Shown piece by piece: positions 35,040 through 44,804 of a stretch of 64,000 nt of DNA. Every line of letters begins with the position of its first letter. Within the stretch, counting starts at the first letter, position 1. This DNA is from Lederbergia citrisecunda. GTDB lineage: Bacteria > Bacillota > Bacilli > Bacillales > Bacillaceae_C. A program made the position numbers and the translations under genes. The notes beneath the pieces were generated by a model. That model had not been told where the DNA came from, did not search any database, and saw only the letters and a program-made list of their open reading frames with translations. Location of the stretch: positions 1,189,001 to 1,253,000 of the forward strand of contig NZ_JAGYPJ010000001.1 in assembly GCF_018343695.1 (NCBI RefSeq), in the 5' to 3' direction.

Positions 35040-36100
35040 AATGCCTTTGTTTTCTTTATTTGTTTACTTCTTAGTTGTCCACATGCAGCGTCAATATCCG
35101 TACCTTGTTCGTGGCGAATACCGCATTGTATGCCTTTTTTCTTTAATGTGTCGTAAAAAGCAAGGATGGATTTCTTTTCACTGCGCTCATACTGAATATG
35201 TTCATTGACTGGATTGTATGGAATCAAATTCACATATGTGAGATGGCGTTTGTTATGAAGTAGTTTTGCAAGCTCCAATGCTTCCTTCTCATGATCGTTA
35301 ACATCCTTCAATAATATATACTCAATAGTCACCCTACGGTTATTTTTTTCTAAATAATAGTCAAGAGCTGCCATTAATTTCTCTATTGGGAATGCTTTAT
35401 TGATTTTCATGATTTGCGTTCTTAATTCATCATTTGGTGCATGTAAAGATAGAGCAAGATTAACTTGTAAATCCTCGTCTGCAAATTCACGAATTTTTTG
35501 CGCTAGTCCACTTGTTGAAACTGTAATATGTCTTGCTCCAATCGCAAGTCCTTTCGGATCATTAACGACACGGAGGAAATTCATTAAATTCGTATAGTTA
35601 TCAAATGGTTCTCCGATTCCCATGACAACAATATGGCTAACTCTTTCATCTTTTCCTCTTGTATCTAGGAATTGTTGTACCTTCATAATTTGTCCAACAA
35701 TTTCACCACTATTTAAATCACGGCTTTTTCTCAATATACCACTAGCACAAAAACTACATCCGATATTACAGCCCACTTGAGTCGTCACACAAACGGATAA
35801 TCCATATGAAAAACTCATTAAGACCGTTTCAATTAAATTTCCATCTGGTAATTCAAATAGAAATTTGATTGTTCCATCCGCTGATTCTTGTTTAATCGAT
35901 TCCTTTAATAGAACAATGTCGAAATGTTCTTCCAATAATTCTAAACAATCTTTATTAATATTCTTCATATCAGAAAATTGGCTTACACGTTTTTTGTATA
36001 GCCAATCCCAAATTTGCTGAGCGCGATATTTTTTCTGGCCATTTTCCAATAACCATTCGGTAAGTTGTTCCATTGTCAAAGTATATATTGATGGTTTCAT
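35036..36100 (-). CDS. rlmN: 23S rRNA (adenine-2503-C2) methyltransferase RlmN
   Basis: 354 residues, radical-SAM enzyme. The iron-sulfur motif is CNIGCSFC near residues 110-117, GIGEPFDNY follows, and the methyl-carrying cysteine is in [14 protein letters not shown] near the C-terminus. It methylates A2503 of 23S rRNA and A37 of some tRNAs. The gene stands alone rather than beside rsmB and prpC/prkC as in B. subtilis, and the [12 protein letters not shown] form resembles that of lactic bacteria, so it may be a second copy. Cfr resistance enzymes are relatives; overall it reads as RlmN. Confidence 0.88.
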   Translation of the reverse strand: MKPSIYTLTMEQLTEWLLENGQKKYRAQQIWDWLYKKRVSQFSDMKNINKDCLELLEEHFDIVLLKESIKQESADGTIKFLFELPDGNLIETVLMSFSYGLSVCVTTQVGCNIGCSFCASGILRKSRDLNSGEIVGQIMKVQQFLDTRGKDERVSHIVVMGIGEPFDNYTNLMNFLRVVNDPKGLAIGARHITVSTSGLAQKIREFADEDLQVNLALSLHAPNDELRTQIMKINKAFPIEKLMAALDYYLEKNNRRVTIEYILLKDVNDHEKEALELAKLLHNKRHLTYVNLIPYNPVNEHIQYERSEKKSILAFYDTLKKKGIQCGIRHEQGTDIDAACGQLRSKQIKKTKAL

Positions 36101-36332
36101 TATGTTTCCTCATTTCTAATAATTACCTGAGTTTCAAATCTTGATGACTCGGGAAAATTATACATACATATAATAACGATTTAAAAGGAATGTATCCAAA
36201 GCAAATATTTTATATTATTCATCTTATCATGTAAATAAGTATCGACTAATTCCAAGTATAGATAAACATTAACCTAATCTATAATATAGGAAAAACAATC
36301 GTATAACAACTACCAAATATTGAGTTGATCAT

Positions 36333-36977
36333 TTATTCCAATTCCCATTCATTGAAAAATGTTTCTATATAATCTTTCATATATTGATGTCTACTTTCAG
36401 CCATTTTTTTACCCATTTCCGTATTCATTAAATCCTTAAGTTTGAAAAGTTTTTCATAAAAATGGTTGATAGCTGTTGATTTTCTTTTCCTATATTGTTC
36501 AGGATCCAGTTTTTCAACTGGCTTAATATCAGGATGATAAATAAGTTGATTTTTGGAGCCTGAATACGCAAAGGTTCTTGCAATTCCAATGGCTCCCATT
36601 GCATCAAGACGATCGGCATCCTGAACAATCATTCCCTCTAGCGTTTTCATTGGTGGTTGGCCTCCACCTTTGAAAGACATGGTTGTAATAATTTCCATGA
36701 TTTTTGAAATATATTCTTCATCGACATTGATTGATAATAAAAAGTCTCTAACTTTGTTAATACCTTCTTCTTCAGATATATTTAATTTTTCATCGGCAAT
36801 ATCATGTAGCAATGCAGCCATTTCGCAAAGAAATATATCCGCTTTTTCTTTTGCTGCTATATTTTTGGCGATATTCGTCACTCTATGAATATGCCACCAG
36901 TCGTGGCCACTGGCATCATCGTGTAACTGTTCATAAACAAATTTTTCAGTTGTAGAAATAATTTCATTCTTTTTCAT
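36333..36977 (-). CDS. HD-domain phosphohydrolase, YpgQ-like
   Basis: 214 residues. HDWWHIHRV, AALLHDIADEKL and VQDADRLDAMGAIGIART give the metal-binding His-His-Asp-Asp set of the YpgQ/YedJ group of HD hydrolases, which act on nucleotides (YpgQ has pyrophosphatase activity toward dNTPs). Cytoplasmic. It is a single gene; the 230 bp to rlmN and the 200 bp to the amidase gene contain nothing recognisable. Confidence 0.87.
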   Translation of the reverse strand: MKKNEIISTTEKFVYEQLHDDASGHDWWHIHRVTNIAKNIAAKEKADIFLCEMAALLHDIADEKLNISEEEGINKVRDFLLSINVDEEYISKIMEIITTMSFKGGGQPPMKTLEGMIVQDADRLDAMGAIGIARTFAYSGSKNQLIYHPDIKPVEKLDPEQYRKRKSTAINHFYEKLFKLKDLMNTEMGKKMAESRHQYMKDYIETFFNEWELE

Positions 36978-37178
36978 TTACACTCGACTCCATCATGTCT
37001 TTATATCTCTTTTGATTCTATGTTTTACACTTTATGCTCACTCATACAGTCACCATATGAAATAAGCACTCAAAGCTGTCGTAACTGCTACAAATAAAGG
37101 AACCTATGATATATAAAAAATTATCAATATAAAATCACCGAACCATTTCTTCGAGTGAAAAGGCTCTGACATAAGCAG

Positions 37179-37862
37179 CTAGAATCCTATTTTTGACCAA
37201 TCAAATAAAGAACCCGGATCCGTTTTTCTCCCTGGTGCATACTCATCATGGCCTACAATATACTTCCGATTTCTCTGTATTGAAGGGTTTCGATCTGTTA
37301 TGTCATCCAATAATGAGTTTAATGATTTATATTGGGCATCTGTATACCCAATAAGTGAAGGATTAATAGAATCATATAAATCTTCCTTCATCATTGAAGC
37401 CATTTCTTCCTTTGTACCGATTGCTAACATTTCAATACCAATCGAATATTGATTCATATTATTTCGATATTTGGTGAAATAGGGTAAAACACCTAGTCCT
37501 GCATGGTATGCAACCCTTTCTTCAGGAACTAGTTGGTAGATCTCACCTGACCTACCTATTACGTAATGTGATGAGACACCATATTCTAGAAATATAGAAT
37601 ATACATCTTGGAGATTATAAGGGTCTTGCGCATTATTTCCAACATTACTTATAAAATGTAAAACCACATGTGTAGGTGTTTCCGTTCGAATCTCTGAATT
37701 TTGTAAAGGAAGAAAATAATCAATGACGTTAAGTTCTTGTTTGGCGCTTTCTTCTTTAATTTTTTCAGGTTCATGTATTACTTTAGTGGAACAACCAGTT
37801 AATAACATTGCAGTTAGGAAAAATAAGGATGTACGAATCTTCAATGCAATTCTGTTCCTCAA
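37179..37862 (-). CDS. N-acetylmuramoyl-L-alanine amidase lipoprotein (Amidase_2)
   Basis: 227 residues. Lipoprotein signal ending LLTGC, then a T7-lysozyme-like amidase domain: THVVLHFISN (first zinc His), SSHYVIGRSGEIYQLVPEERVAYHAG and YIVGHDEYAPGRKTDPGSLFDW with the second His and Asp. It would cleave between muramic acid and L-Ala on the outer face. The start is TTG overlapping the RDD gene stop (TTGA), with GGGAG 8 bases upstream, so translation is coupled. Confidence 0.87.
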   Translation of the reverse strand: MRNRIALKIRTSLFFLTAMLLTGCSTKVIHEPEKIKEESAKQELNVIDYFLPLQNSEIRTETPTHVVLHFISNVGNNAQDPYNLQDVYSIFLEYGVSSHYVIGRSGEIYQLVPEERVAYHAGLGVLPYFTKYRNNMNQYSIGIEMLAIGTKEEMASMMKEDLYDSINPSLIGYTDAQYKSLNSLLDDITDRNPSIQRNRKYIVGHDEYAPGRKTDPGSLFDWSKIGF

Positions 37863-38653
37863 AGTTCATACTCCCATTCTTCCTTTAATATTAAATAAAT
37901 GATGAGAAGCTTATTCTCTAAATCTCCATCATCTAGATCTAATCCTAGTTTTGGGAATAATATTTCAGCAATTTGTTTCGTCATCGCTTCTCTTTCTTTT
38001 TGAGGCAATTGTAAAAAACGATTGCTATATGTTTGGACTAATTTCCAATCTTTCATATTCATAGATTTTAATGACCACTCTTCGATCATAAGATCATTAA
38101 TTGATAATCCTCTCGTCTGAATTTCCTTTTCAATCGGAGATAGCTTTCTTTTTCGTTTTGTTTTCCTTTCGTGGATAACGATTGTACCTGCAACTAGGTC
38201 ACCTATACGCTTATGCTTCGAATGAAAGAAAATCATCATGATCCCAAGGAAATAACTGGTCGGTAATGAATCAATAATTCGTAATAGGTTGCGAATAAAA
38301 CTTGATAATAATGTGATGCTATGCCCATTTTCTTGAATCACTCTTATTCCCATCAGGCGTTTTCCTATTGTTCTCCCTCCGGAAAAGTATTCAAAAACAA
38401 AAAAATAGCCCCAATTAATAAGAAAAATAGCTATAATTCCTATTGCCAAAAGATATGAATTCATATCAAGAAAAAATAATAAGTCCGGTTGACCATTAGC
38501 AATGACAATAAAGATGACAATAACGGCAATATTAAAAGCCATTAATATGAGTTGATCAATGATAAAGGCTGCAGTCCTACTTCCAAGTCCTGCAACTTGA
38601 AATTGAAGAGATACATATTCGGGTGTTTTTATATCTATACGGTCTTCATTCAA
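37859..38653 (-). CDS. RDD-family membrane protein
   Basis: 264 residues. An RDD domain with several membrane helices spans residues 15-165: GLGSRTAAFIIDQLILMAFN at the start, GRTIGKRLMGIRVI in the middle and HKRIGDLVAGTIVIHER at the end. The cytoplasmic tail of 100 residues is helical. Start is TTG with GAGG 9 bases before. It is divergent from the SpoIIM-family gene and overlaps the amidase gene. RDD-SpoIIM pairs are conserved in many Gram-positive bacteria, but their job is unknown. Confidence 0.85.
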   Translation of the reverse strand: MNEDRIDIKTPEYVSLQFQVAGLGSRTAAFIIDQLILMAFNIAVIVIFIVIANGQPDLLFFLDMNSYLLAIGIIAIFLINWGYFFVFEYFSGGRTIGKRLMGIRVIQENGHSITLLSSFIRNLLRIIDSLPTSYFLGIMMIFFHSKHKRIGDLVAGTIVIHERKTKRKRKLSPIEKEIQTRGLSINDLMIEEWSLKSMNMKDWKLVQTYSNRFLQLPQKEREAMTKQIAEILFPKLGLDLDDGDLENKLLIIYLILKEEWEYEL

Positions 38654-38768
38654 CAGAAAAACCTCGTTTCTTTGTTATTTCATGATAAGCTGTTTCTATT
38701 TTATAATGAAATTACTATAATAAGAAGAATAGATATTGATTTACATTATTGATAGTGTAGGTGCTATG

Positions 38769-39740
38769 ATGAATATTAAACAATTTATTAAACAACATCG
38801 CGATGAATGGAAACAGCTTGAACATCTTATTGGTGTTTTACAAAAACGTAAAAATACATATACAGCTGTAGAAATCGAACAATTTAACAGACTTTATCAA
38901 AAAGCTGCACAAAATCTATCGTATTGTCAAACGTATTTTCCTAAAGAAGAAGTGACGATTTATTTAAATGGACTCGTTTCAAAGTCACATAATCTTTTAT
39001 ATAAAGACCAAATATCTAGTTTTAAACAAATACGTCATTTTTTTAGTACAACGTTTATTGGTCTTTTATTAGGACAATGGAAAGCTGTAGCGACCGCAAT
39101 GTTGCTTTTTGTCCTTGGTGCATTAGGGAGTTTTTTTTCTGTTTTAAACGACCCGCTTAATATGTATACAATCCTTCCAGCAGAAATTGCTCAAAATGTT
39201 GATCCTACACTACTAGGTAGCCAAGATGGCGCAGTCGATTCCGCTTTAATGTCTGCAAGTATTATGACGAATAATATTCAAGTAGCTATTTTAGCTTTTG
39301 CTGGTGGCGTGACATTTGGTTTATTGACTGTATATGTATTAATTTATAACGGAATTATGATCGGAGCGCTCGCTGCACTATTTTGGAACTACGGAAAAAC
39401 ATATGATTTCTGGGCATATATCGTTCCTCATGGAATGGTTGAACTTACAGCTATTTTTATTGCAGGAGGCGCTGGTCTTTTGATGGGATATAAACTTCTA
39501 GTTCCGGGTTATTTTTCGAGGGGCTTCCATTTAAGGCAACAAGCTAAACGTTCTGTTCAGTTAATGCTTGGAACAATCCCCTTATTTATTATCGCTGGAA
39601 TTATTGAAGGCTTTATTACTCCTGCAGCCATATCGTTGGAAGCGAAATATTTTGTAGCACTTATAACTGTTTTTGGGTTAATTCTATATATGCTGATAGG
39701 AAAAATACTGTCGAAGCGCTCCCTTTCTAATGAGTTGTGA
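38769..39740 (+). CDS. SpoIIM-family (stage II sporulation protein M-like) membrane protein
   Basis: 323 residues. A soluble N-terminal 100 residues (FIKQHRDEWKQLEHLI) precede five or six membrane helices; ILAFAGGVTFGLLTVYVLIYNGIMIGAL and PHGMVELTAIFIAGGAGL are the conserved core of the DUF95/SpoIIM family. It is longer than the true SpoIIM of the engulfment complex and belongs with the RDD/MoxR/DUF58 cluster, so a direct sporulation role is doubtful. The second of two adjacent ATGs fits AGGTG better. Confidence 0.83.
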   Translation: MNIKQFIKQHRDEWKQLEHLIGVLQKRKNTYTAVEIEQFNRLYQKAAQNLSYCQTYFPKEEVTIYLNGLVSKSHNLLYKDQISSFKQIRHFFSTTFIGLLLGQWKAVATAMLLFVLGALGSFFSVLNDPLNMYTILPAEIAQNVDPTLLGSQDGAVDSALMSASIMTNNIQVAILAFAGGVTFGLLTVYVLIYNGIMIGALAALFWNYGKTYDFWAYIVPHGMVELTAIFIAGGAGLLMGYKLLVPGYFSRGFHLRQQAKRSVQLMLGTIPLFIIAGIIEGFITPAAISLEAKYFVALITVFGLILYMLIGKILSKRSLSNEL

Positions 39741-39767
39741 TTCTGATAATACTTTTATCTACAAATT

Positions 39768-39812
39768 CGCGAATCTATTAGCGATAAGGCTAATAGATTC
39801 GTTTTTTTTGTT
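39768..39812 (+). terminator. terminator after the SpoIIM-family gene
   Basis: Perfect stem GAATCTATTAGC/GCTAATAGATTC with a 6-nt loop and T8 run on the plus strand. Confidence 0.93.
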
Positions 39813-39853
39813 ATTCTAATTTAAGTGTTCAATTAAACGTTTGACTAGTTCTT

Positions 39854-41212
39854 TTACAGTAAGTTTCGATTCATAATATCGATATAATGAGAAACGGCCG
39901 CGGTCGCAAGGCTTTCCTCTTTTGCTTCGATCATAACGAGGCCATTTCTCTCCCACTTGATTTTTTCCTTCTTTTTAAAAAGTATTTGCTGTTGTGCAAT
40001 ACTTTTGATCATCGTTTGGTGCACATTCTCTGGTTTCTCATTAGCTCTATTTTGAAGAGTCGAGTCTTCGATTCCAACCATTAAAAATAAATGCCTTTGT
40101 CTAAGTCGCTTTAAATAAAGTAGAGCGTGTTCTTCGTAAAGAAATGTTCTCACATCACTGAACAAAAGGAGGAGGCTTCTTTTCTTTTGCATTGTTTCTA
40201 AAAAAGAAAAAACAGATGCATAATTAGACTCTGCAGAATCAACAGTCACATTATAAATTGAATGTAGTATTGTTTGTAAATGTGCCATACCTTTTGCAGC
40301 AGGGACAAATACTTTAACATCCTTTGAAAAAGCCAAAACCGAAACATAATCTCCATTTTGAAGTGCAGCTGCCGCGACTAAATGTGCAGCCTCTAATGCT
40401 TTTTCCAGTCGATTCCCTTTTGCTAATTCTGCCCCCATCATCCTTCCACAGTCAATTAATATCGTTATAGATTTCCCATGTTCAGGTTCATATTCATTCG
40501 TCATTACTTGTCGCAGCTTTGCCGTTTGTCGCCAATTGATCTTGCGAGGGTCATCCCCTACGACATAGTTACGAATTTGAGCAAAATCGCCAATGCCTGT
40601 TTGATGCTTCCTAATTTTATTTCCTTCGAACAGCAAATATTTTTGAGCATTTTCTAAAAAATGTTTTGTCTCAGTTAAGTCAGGTATTACTTTAACAGTA
40701 TCCTCTAAATCTACAGTCATTTGTTTTTCCCATAAACCTAACAGACTGGAAAACCGAAAATATAGTTTTGTTAATTCATATTCCCCTCGTACAGGAGCTG
40801 TCGTTTCATACTCTATGACTATAGTTTTTCCTTTATCAACACTTCCTATTAACGGAAATTTCCTTTGAAAACTTTGCGGAATCCCATCAATTAAAGAATA
40901 CGAAAAAGAATACTTCGAACGATTTGTAACTACGATTTGAACTTTATAGTTTAAATCCCTTTCCAATTCATCCGGAATAATCCTTTTAAAGTGAAGCTCC
41001 TTTCTCTTAGGAGAAAAAAATAAATCGACTAAACTTGCTAAAAACACAAAAAGATTCACAACAATAAACGGCCATATTGAAAGCTTAGCGAAACTATTGA
41101 CAAAGAGAACTAATGATATGATGAAAAATCCGATAAGTAAACGTTTAGATGGTAATATCCCTCTACCTTGGAACAGGAACCGAGCCCACAAGTTCTTCAA
41201 TGATTTGGTCAA
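39854..41212 (-). CDS. DUF58-domain membrane protein (VWA-like)
   Basis: 452 residues. Two N-terminal membrane helices (IGFFIISLVLFVNSFAKL and the next), a beta-rich region, then the DUF58 core GDDPRKINWRQTAKLRQVMTNEYEPE followed by a von Willebrand A-like part with TILIDCGRMM. DUF58 proteins pair with MoxR ATPases, here the preceding gene. The TTG start overlaps moxR by 50 bases and has GGAGG 9 bases upstream. Role unknown; metal-dependent chaperone or assembly functions are proposed for such pairs. Confidence 0.87.
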   Translation of the reverse strand: MTKSLKNLWARFLFQGRGILPSKRLLIGFFIISLVLFVNSFAKLSIWPFIVVNLFVFLASLVDLFFSPKRKELHFKRIIPDELERDLNYKVQIVVTNRSKYSFSYSLIDGIPQSFQRKFPLIGSVDKGKTIVIEYETTAPVRGEYELTKLYFRFSSLLGLWEKQMTVDLEDTVKVIPDLTETKHFLENAQKYLLFEGNKIRKHQTGIGDFAQIRNYVVGDDPRKINWRQTAKLRQVMTNEYEPEHGKSITILIDCGRMMGAELAKGNRLEKALEAAHLVAAAALQNGDYVSVLAFSKDVKVFVPAAKGMAHLQTILHSIYNVTVDSAESNYASVFSFLETMQKKRSLLLLFSDVRTFLYEEHALLYLKRLRQRHLFLMVGIEDSTLQNRANEKPENVHQTMIKSIAQQQILFKKKEKIKWERNGLVMIEAKEESLATAAVSHYIDIMNRNLL

Positions 41213-42092
41213 CAGACGCTCCCTCCAATTCTATATGAGGAGATAATTGAATACGGTGTCGTAAAGATGGTTTGGAGACCAATTTTACGTCATCTGGAGT
41301 TACATAGTCTCTCCCAGATAAATAAGCCCATGATTGAGCAGCTTTTCCGATCGAAATTGCTGCCCTTGTACTGGCGCCAAAGCGAATCGTATCTGTCTCT
41401 CGCGTTTTTCTTATAATTTTCATGATATAATCGATAACATTTTCCCCAATGTTCACACTTGAAATTTCTTCTTTTATCGCTAAAAACTCGTCCATATTAA
41501 TGACAGGAGATAATGGAACTGAGTTGCTTTTATTTTCAATGACTTGATGTAATACATTTTTTTCATCTTCAAAACTAGGAAAATCTATGTAGAGCTTAAA
41601 GAGAAAACGATCTTGCTGTGCTTCAGGCAACGGGTATGTCCCTTCAAACTCAATCGGATTTTGGGTCGCTACAACGAAAAATACGTCTGATAATGAATAT
41701 GTTTCCCCTTGAATCGTCACTTGCTTTTCTTCCATTGCTTCTAATAGAGCGGCTTGTGTTTTAGCTGGTGTACGATTAATCTCATCGGCAAGTAGAATAT
41801 TTGTGAACACAGGTCCTTTAATCGTTTCAAATGTGCTGTCTTTCATATTGTAAATTGTGCTTCCAGTAATATCACTAGGCAATAAATCAGGCGTAAATTG
41901 AATTCGATTAAAACTCCCCCCTAGAAGTCCGGCTAGGGTTCTTACCATTTGTGTTTTTCCCGTCCCTGGAACTCCTTCTAAAAGGACATGTCCACCCGCT
42001 AAAATGGCGGACAAAAGTAGTTTAATATTTAAGCTTTGTCCTATAATTCTTTCTTCAAACTTTCCAATTAAGGTTTGTAATTCCGTTTTCAT
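41163..42092 (-). CDS. MoxR-family AAA+ ATPase
   Basis: 309 residues. Walker A VLLEGVPGTGKTQMVRTLA, Walker B NILLADEINRTPAKTQAALLEAMEE, sensor 1 VVATQNPIEFEGTYPLPEAQQDRF and a C-terminal lid. MoxR ATPases act as chaperones for partner proteins with VWA-like domains; the overlapping DUF58 gene is the natural partner. The start overlaps the DUF4350 stop (ATGA), showing translational coupling. Confidence 0.93.
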   Translation of the reverse strand: MKTELQTLIGKFEERIIGQSLNIKLLLSAILAGGHVLLEGVPGTGKTQMVRTLAGLLGGSFNRIQFTPDLLPSDITGSTIYNMKDSTFETIKGPVFTNILLADEINRTPAKTQAALLEAMEEKQVTIQGETYSLSDVFFVVATQNPIEFEGTYPLPEAQQDRFLFKLYIDFPSFEDEKNVLHQVIENKSNSVPLSPVINMDEFLAIKEEISSVNIGENVIDYIMKIIRKTRETDTIRFGASTRAAISIGKAAQSWAYLSGRDYVTPDDVKLVSKPSLRHRIQLSPHIELEGASVDQIIEELVGSVPVPR

Positions 42093-43243
42093 CGCCTAAC
42101 AACCTCTTCTCTTAATCGATCTAATCTTTTCGACCACAGTATATATTCCTGTTTCGTTAATCTATCTTTTTGTAAAATCGAACCAATATCTTTCAAATTT
42201 TGAATATCTGTTATATTGAGTCTTTTGCGTTGAAACAAATCTTCAAGTTCAAACCACTCTAGCGTAGAGGGAATATGATAACGTTCCTGCAATAATTGTT
42301 TTATATAATCAGCTTGTATTAATAAAGATTCGTGGTATCGTTGCCCTCTTGAATACCAAGCAGCTAATGCTTTAATTCCCTCATCACTAAAGCGGACCGT
42401 TTCTTCTCTAGGAACTAATATCGGGCCAAATCTCTTCCCTTTTGCCCACAGCCATAAAACACTTAATACGAGGATTTGAAGCATTAAGATTAAAAACCAA
42501 TTTGGATAGACTGTCCATATCGAAGAAGCATTTTCTCCCTTATGAAGGTATTCATCAAAAAGAATAGAATCTCCCTTTTCTTCATTTATTAGTGATAGGA
42601 AGAGAGGGACATTATCATTTGATAATACTTGGCCGTTTGTCAGCCACTCTGGTGTAATGGAAATAATTAAATGGCCATCTCCAAACGCCCGCTTAAAAGC
42701 AATGACCCCTTCTTTATCATGCAATAAGACCGTATCTTGTTTATTTGTTTGCAGTCGTATTGACGAGCTTATTTTTCCTTTATATGTAGTTCCGTTTTGA
42801 TCTTTAATTTTGATGTTTTTATCTGAAAGGTTCTCTTCCAACCTTTCGGATTTCAAATCAAAATAACCTTCTGGATTTTTACTGAATAAAAGAATCGAAT
42901 TTCCAGTATTCATAAATTCCTTATATTCATCTATTTCCTCGGTGGTCGGCATAAAAAATGGTTCTACTATAATAAGGAGTTGGTTTCCCGCTCCTTTATT
43001 TAATAAGGTCGGAGCATGAGTCCATCTATTAACCGTTTCATAATGTTGATGTAAATACGTATATAAAGCCTTTACTCCTGTAGGTGAGGGAGAGTCAGAC
43101 ACGTAATTGGGATAACTCTTTGGTTTTTGTGAAAACATGATAAAGCTTGCAAATATAAAAATGATGAGGAGGAGGATAAGCCAAATCCACGTTTTTTTAT
43201 TTCTTTGTTGAAGCATTCGTCTTCGGCGCCTCCTGTCCATCAT
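42089..43243 (-). CDS. DUF4350-domain membrane protein
   Basis: 384 residues. One membrane helix at about residues 18-38 (WIWLILLLIIFIFASFIMF) and a second near 245-265, with an extracytoplasmic DUF4350 region between them (SPSPTGVKALYTYLHQHYETVNRW, an altered GATase-like fold) and a cytoplasmic tail with SRGQRYHESLLIQADYIKQLL. The start may be the first ATG (43243) or that nine codons on, which has AGGAGG 12 bases upstream. It overlaps both neighbours in the operon. Function unknown. Confidence 0.82.
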   Translation of the reverse strand: MMDRRRRRRMLQQRNKKTWIWLILLLIIFIFASFIMFSQKPKSYPNYVSDSPSPTGVKALYTYLHQHYETVNRWTHAPTLLNKGAGNQLLIIVEPFFMPTTEEIDEYKEFMNTGNSILLFSKNPEGYFDLKSERLEENLSDKNIKIKDQNGTTYKGKISSSIRLQTNKQDTVLLHDKEGVIAFKRAFGDGHLIISITPEWLTNGQVLSNDNVPLFLSLINEEKGDSILFDEYLHKGENASSIWTVYPNWFLILMLQILVLSVLWLWAKGKRFGPILVPREETVRFSDEGIKALAAWYSRGQRYHESLLIQADYIKQLLQERYHIPSTLEWFELEDLFQRKRLNITDIQNLKDIGSILQKDRLTKQEYILWSKRLDRLREEVVRR

Positions 43244-43871
43244 TTATATCTTCGTCAATCCATTCCATTACTTGCGATTTATATTGTATATATTCGTCTT
43301 TATTGACAGTCTTATCTCCATATGTGATCTCGTCAAATAAAAGAGCTAAATTATAAAAACGCTCTGCCCATTCTTTATTCACCTTTCGAAGTTCATCATA
43401 ATATTCCCAATTCGTTTTCCAAATTCTTGCAATAAGCCATTCTTTTTCGTGAAAATATAAAAGTAAGGAAAGGAAGAGATGCCGTGTCGCTAAAGTTAAT
43501 TCTCCTAATGATTCTTGTCTCTCTGACTCTTCTACATGGCTTTGAAAGGTCCATTCCATTTCTTTCAAAGATTGGAAAGGTTTATGATCTTTATATTTTC
43601 GTTGGCGCACCTGCCTCCGAACGAGTAGAAAGGCCAAAATGAACACCATAGCAACAATGATAACGATAATTGCAATTAGAAGCGGCCCAGCTGCTGCATG
43701 ACTGGCCGATTCCAAGGAAGGGAACAATTTTTCTAATTGATTGGCGATCCATTCTTTTGCTCGTTCCCACCATATTGTAAAAATACTTTTTGAATCGTTG
43801 GCATATACTTGATATTCTTTGTTGTTTAAAATGTCACGAATCTCATCTTTTGCCTTATTCACGTTCTTCAT
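43197..43871 (-). CDS. DUF4129-domain membrane protein
   Basis: 224 residues. One membrane helix (LLIAIIVIIVAMVFILAFLLV) follows an external N-terminal segment, and the cytoplasmic C-terminal DUF4129 domain contains TLATRHLFLSLLLYFHEKEWLIARIWKTNWEY. In other bacteria this domain ends transglutaminase-like proteins; here it stands alone. AGGTGA precedes the ATG at 43869-43871. It overlaps the DUF4350 gene by 47 bases. Confidence 0.82.
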   Translation of the reverse strand: MKNVNKAKDEIRDILNNKEYQVYANDSKSIFTIWWERAKEWIANQLEKLFPSLESASHAAAGPLLIAIIVIIVAMVFILAFLLVRRQVRQRKYKDHKPFQSLKEMEWTFQSHVEESERQESLGELTLATRHLFLSLLLYFHEKEWLIARIWKTNWEYYDELRKVNKEWAERFYNLALLFDEITYGDKTVNKDEYIQYKSQVMEWIDEDINDGQEAPKTNASTKK

Positions 43872-43895
43872 CGATATCACCTAACAACAATCGAT

Positions 43896-44804
43896 TCACG
43901 ATTGCACCACATTATAGTCTTGAATCATTTCTTTTAAATCATCTGCATCATGTCTTGTTTTCGCATCAAGATACATAACAGCATATCCAACAGAAAAAAT
44001 CATCGTTGTAAATAAACTGACAACACTTGAAATGATAGATAGTAATACACTATTTCCTAAAAAGAGTCCAAATGATAATTCCACAGCATAACTAATACTA
44101 GAAACAATCAAGGTAAATACGATATATAAACCGAACAACGCCCATGTTCTCTTTTGTGTTAGCTTCCAGCTTCTTGATATTCCGAGGTATTCACCATCTA
44201 AGACAACCGAACCAAAATAAAAACCCCAACGAGTCAATAATAGGCCGATTCCAACTGCAAATCCTAAAAATAATAAAATAGCAAATAAAATACCAGCAAC
44301 AGGATTTGCGATAGATCCAATAACCCCGACAAGCACAACAATAAAGATTGGAACTACAATAAGACCTATTAAAATAAGTACAAAAACAATGGTGCTAAGT
44401 AGGATTGGACCATACCTAGAAAATGCCTCTTTTATAACTGAGCCTACTGAATATTCTTCATTTTTTCGCATATGATTGATCGCTATAAGAATAGCTGCTG
44501 AAGCAACTGGAAATAAAAATATACTAAAAAATGAAACAGCAATAATACCAAGATCGGCTCCTAAACTAGCATTCCCCGTTTCTTCAAACCCTGAAATAAT
44601 TTGTTCATACCACACTTCACCTGATCCAAGCTCCCTAAAAAAACTTACTCCTGAAATAAGCTGGATCAACGTTTGCAATAGGTAAATGGGTCCCATAAAA
44701 ATAAGATTAATAAGCAAAAAATCAGAAAATTTATTTTTGCTTAATCTAAATGTCAGATCTAAAATCTCTCCAAACCCTTTCGGTCTATTAAATTTCGTAT
44801 CCAA
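43896..44804 (-). CDS. polytopic membrane protein heading the MoxR/DUF58 operon
   Basis: About 302 residues with six predicted membrane helices and the ending RSWKLTQKRTWALFGLYIVFTLI seen in proteins resembling the membrane domain of glycerophosphodiester phosphodiesterases (GPDPase_memb). No catalytic domain is attached. Two TTG codons could start it; the second (44802-44804) lies 9 bases after GGGGG and is preferred. It is the first gene of the leftward operon. The rest of 44811-45210 contains only an imperfect long-range inverted repeat. Confidence 0.75.
   Translation of the reverse strand: MDTKFNRPKGFGEILDLTFRLSKNKFSDFLLINLIFMGPIYLLQTLIQLISGVSFFRELGSGEVWYEQIISGFEETGNASLGADLGIIAVSFFSIFLFPVASAAILIAINHMRKNEEYSVGSVIKEAFSRYGPILLSTIVFVLILIGLIVVPIFIVVLVGVIGSIANPVAGILFAILLFLGFAVGIGLLLTRWGFYFGSVVLDGEYLGISRSWKLTQKRTWALFGLYIVFTLIVSSISYAVELSFGLFLGNSVLLSIISSVVSLFTTMIFSVGYAVMYLDAKTRHDADDLKEMIQDYNVVQS

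Noticed and set aside
36428-36628. Minus-strand frame inside the YpgQ-like gene
   Set aside because: Same strand but another frame within an intact HD-domain gene; no ribosome site.
38769-39740. Calling this gene the true sporulation gene spoIIM
   Set aside because: The protein is about 110 residues longer than the engulfment protein and lies in the RDD/MoxR/DUF58 cluster, so only family membership is claimed.
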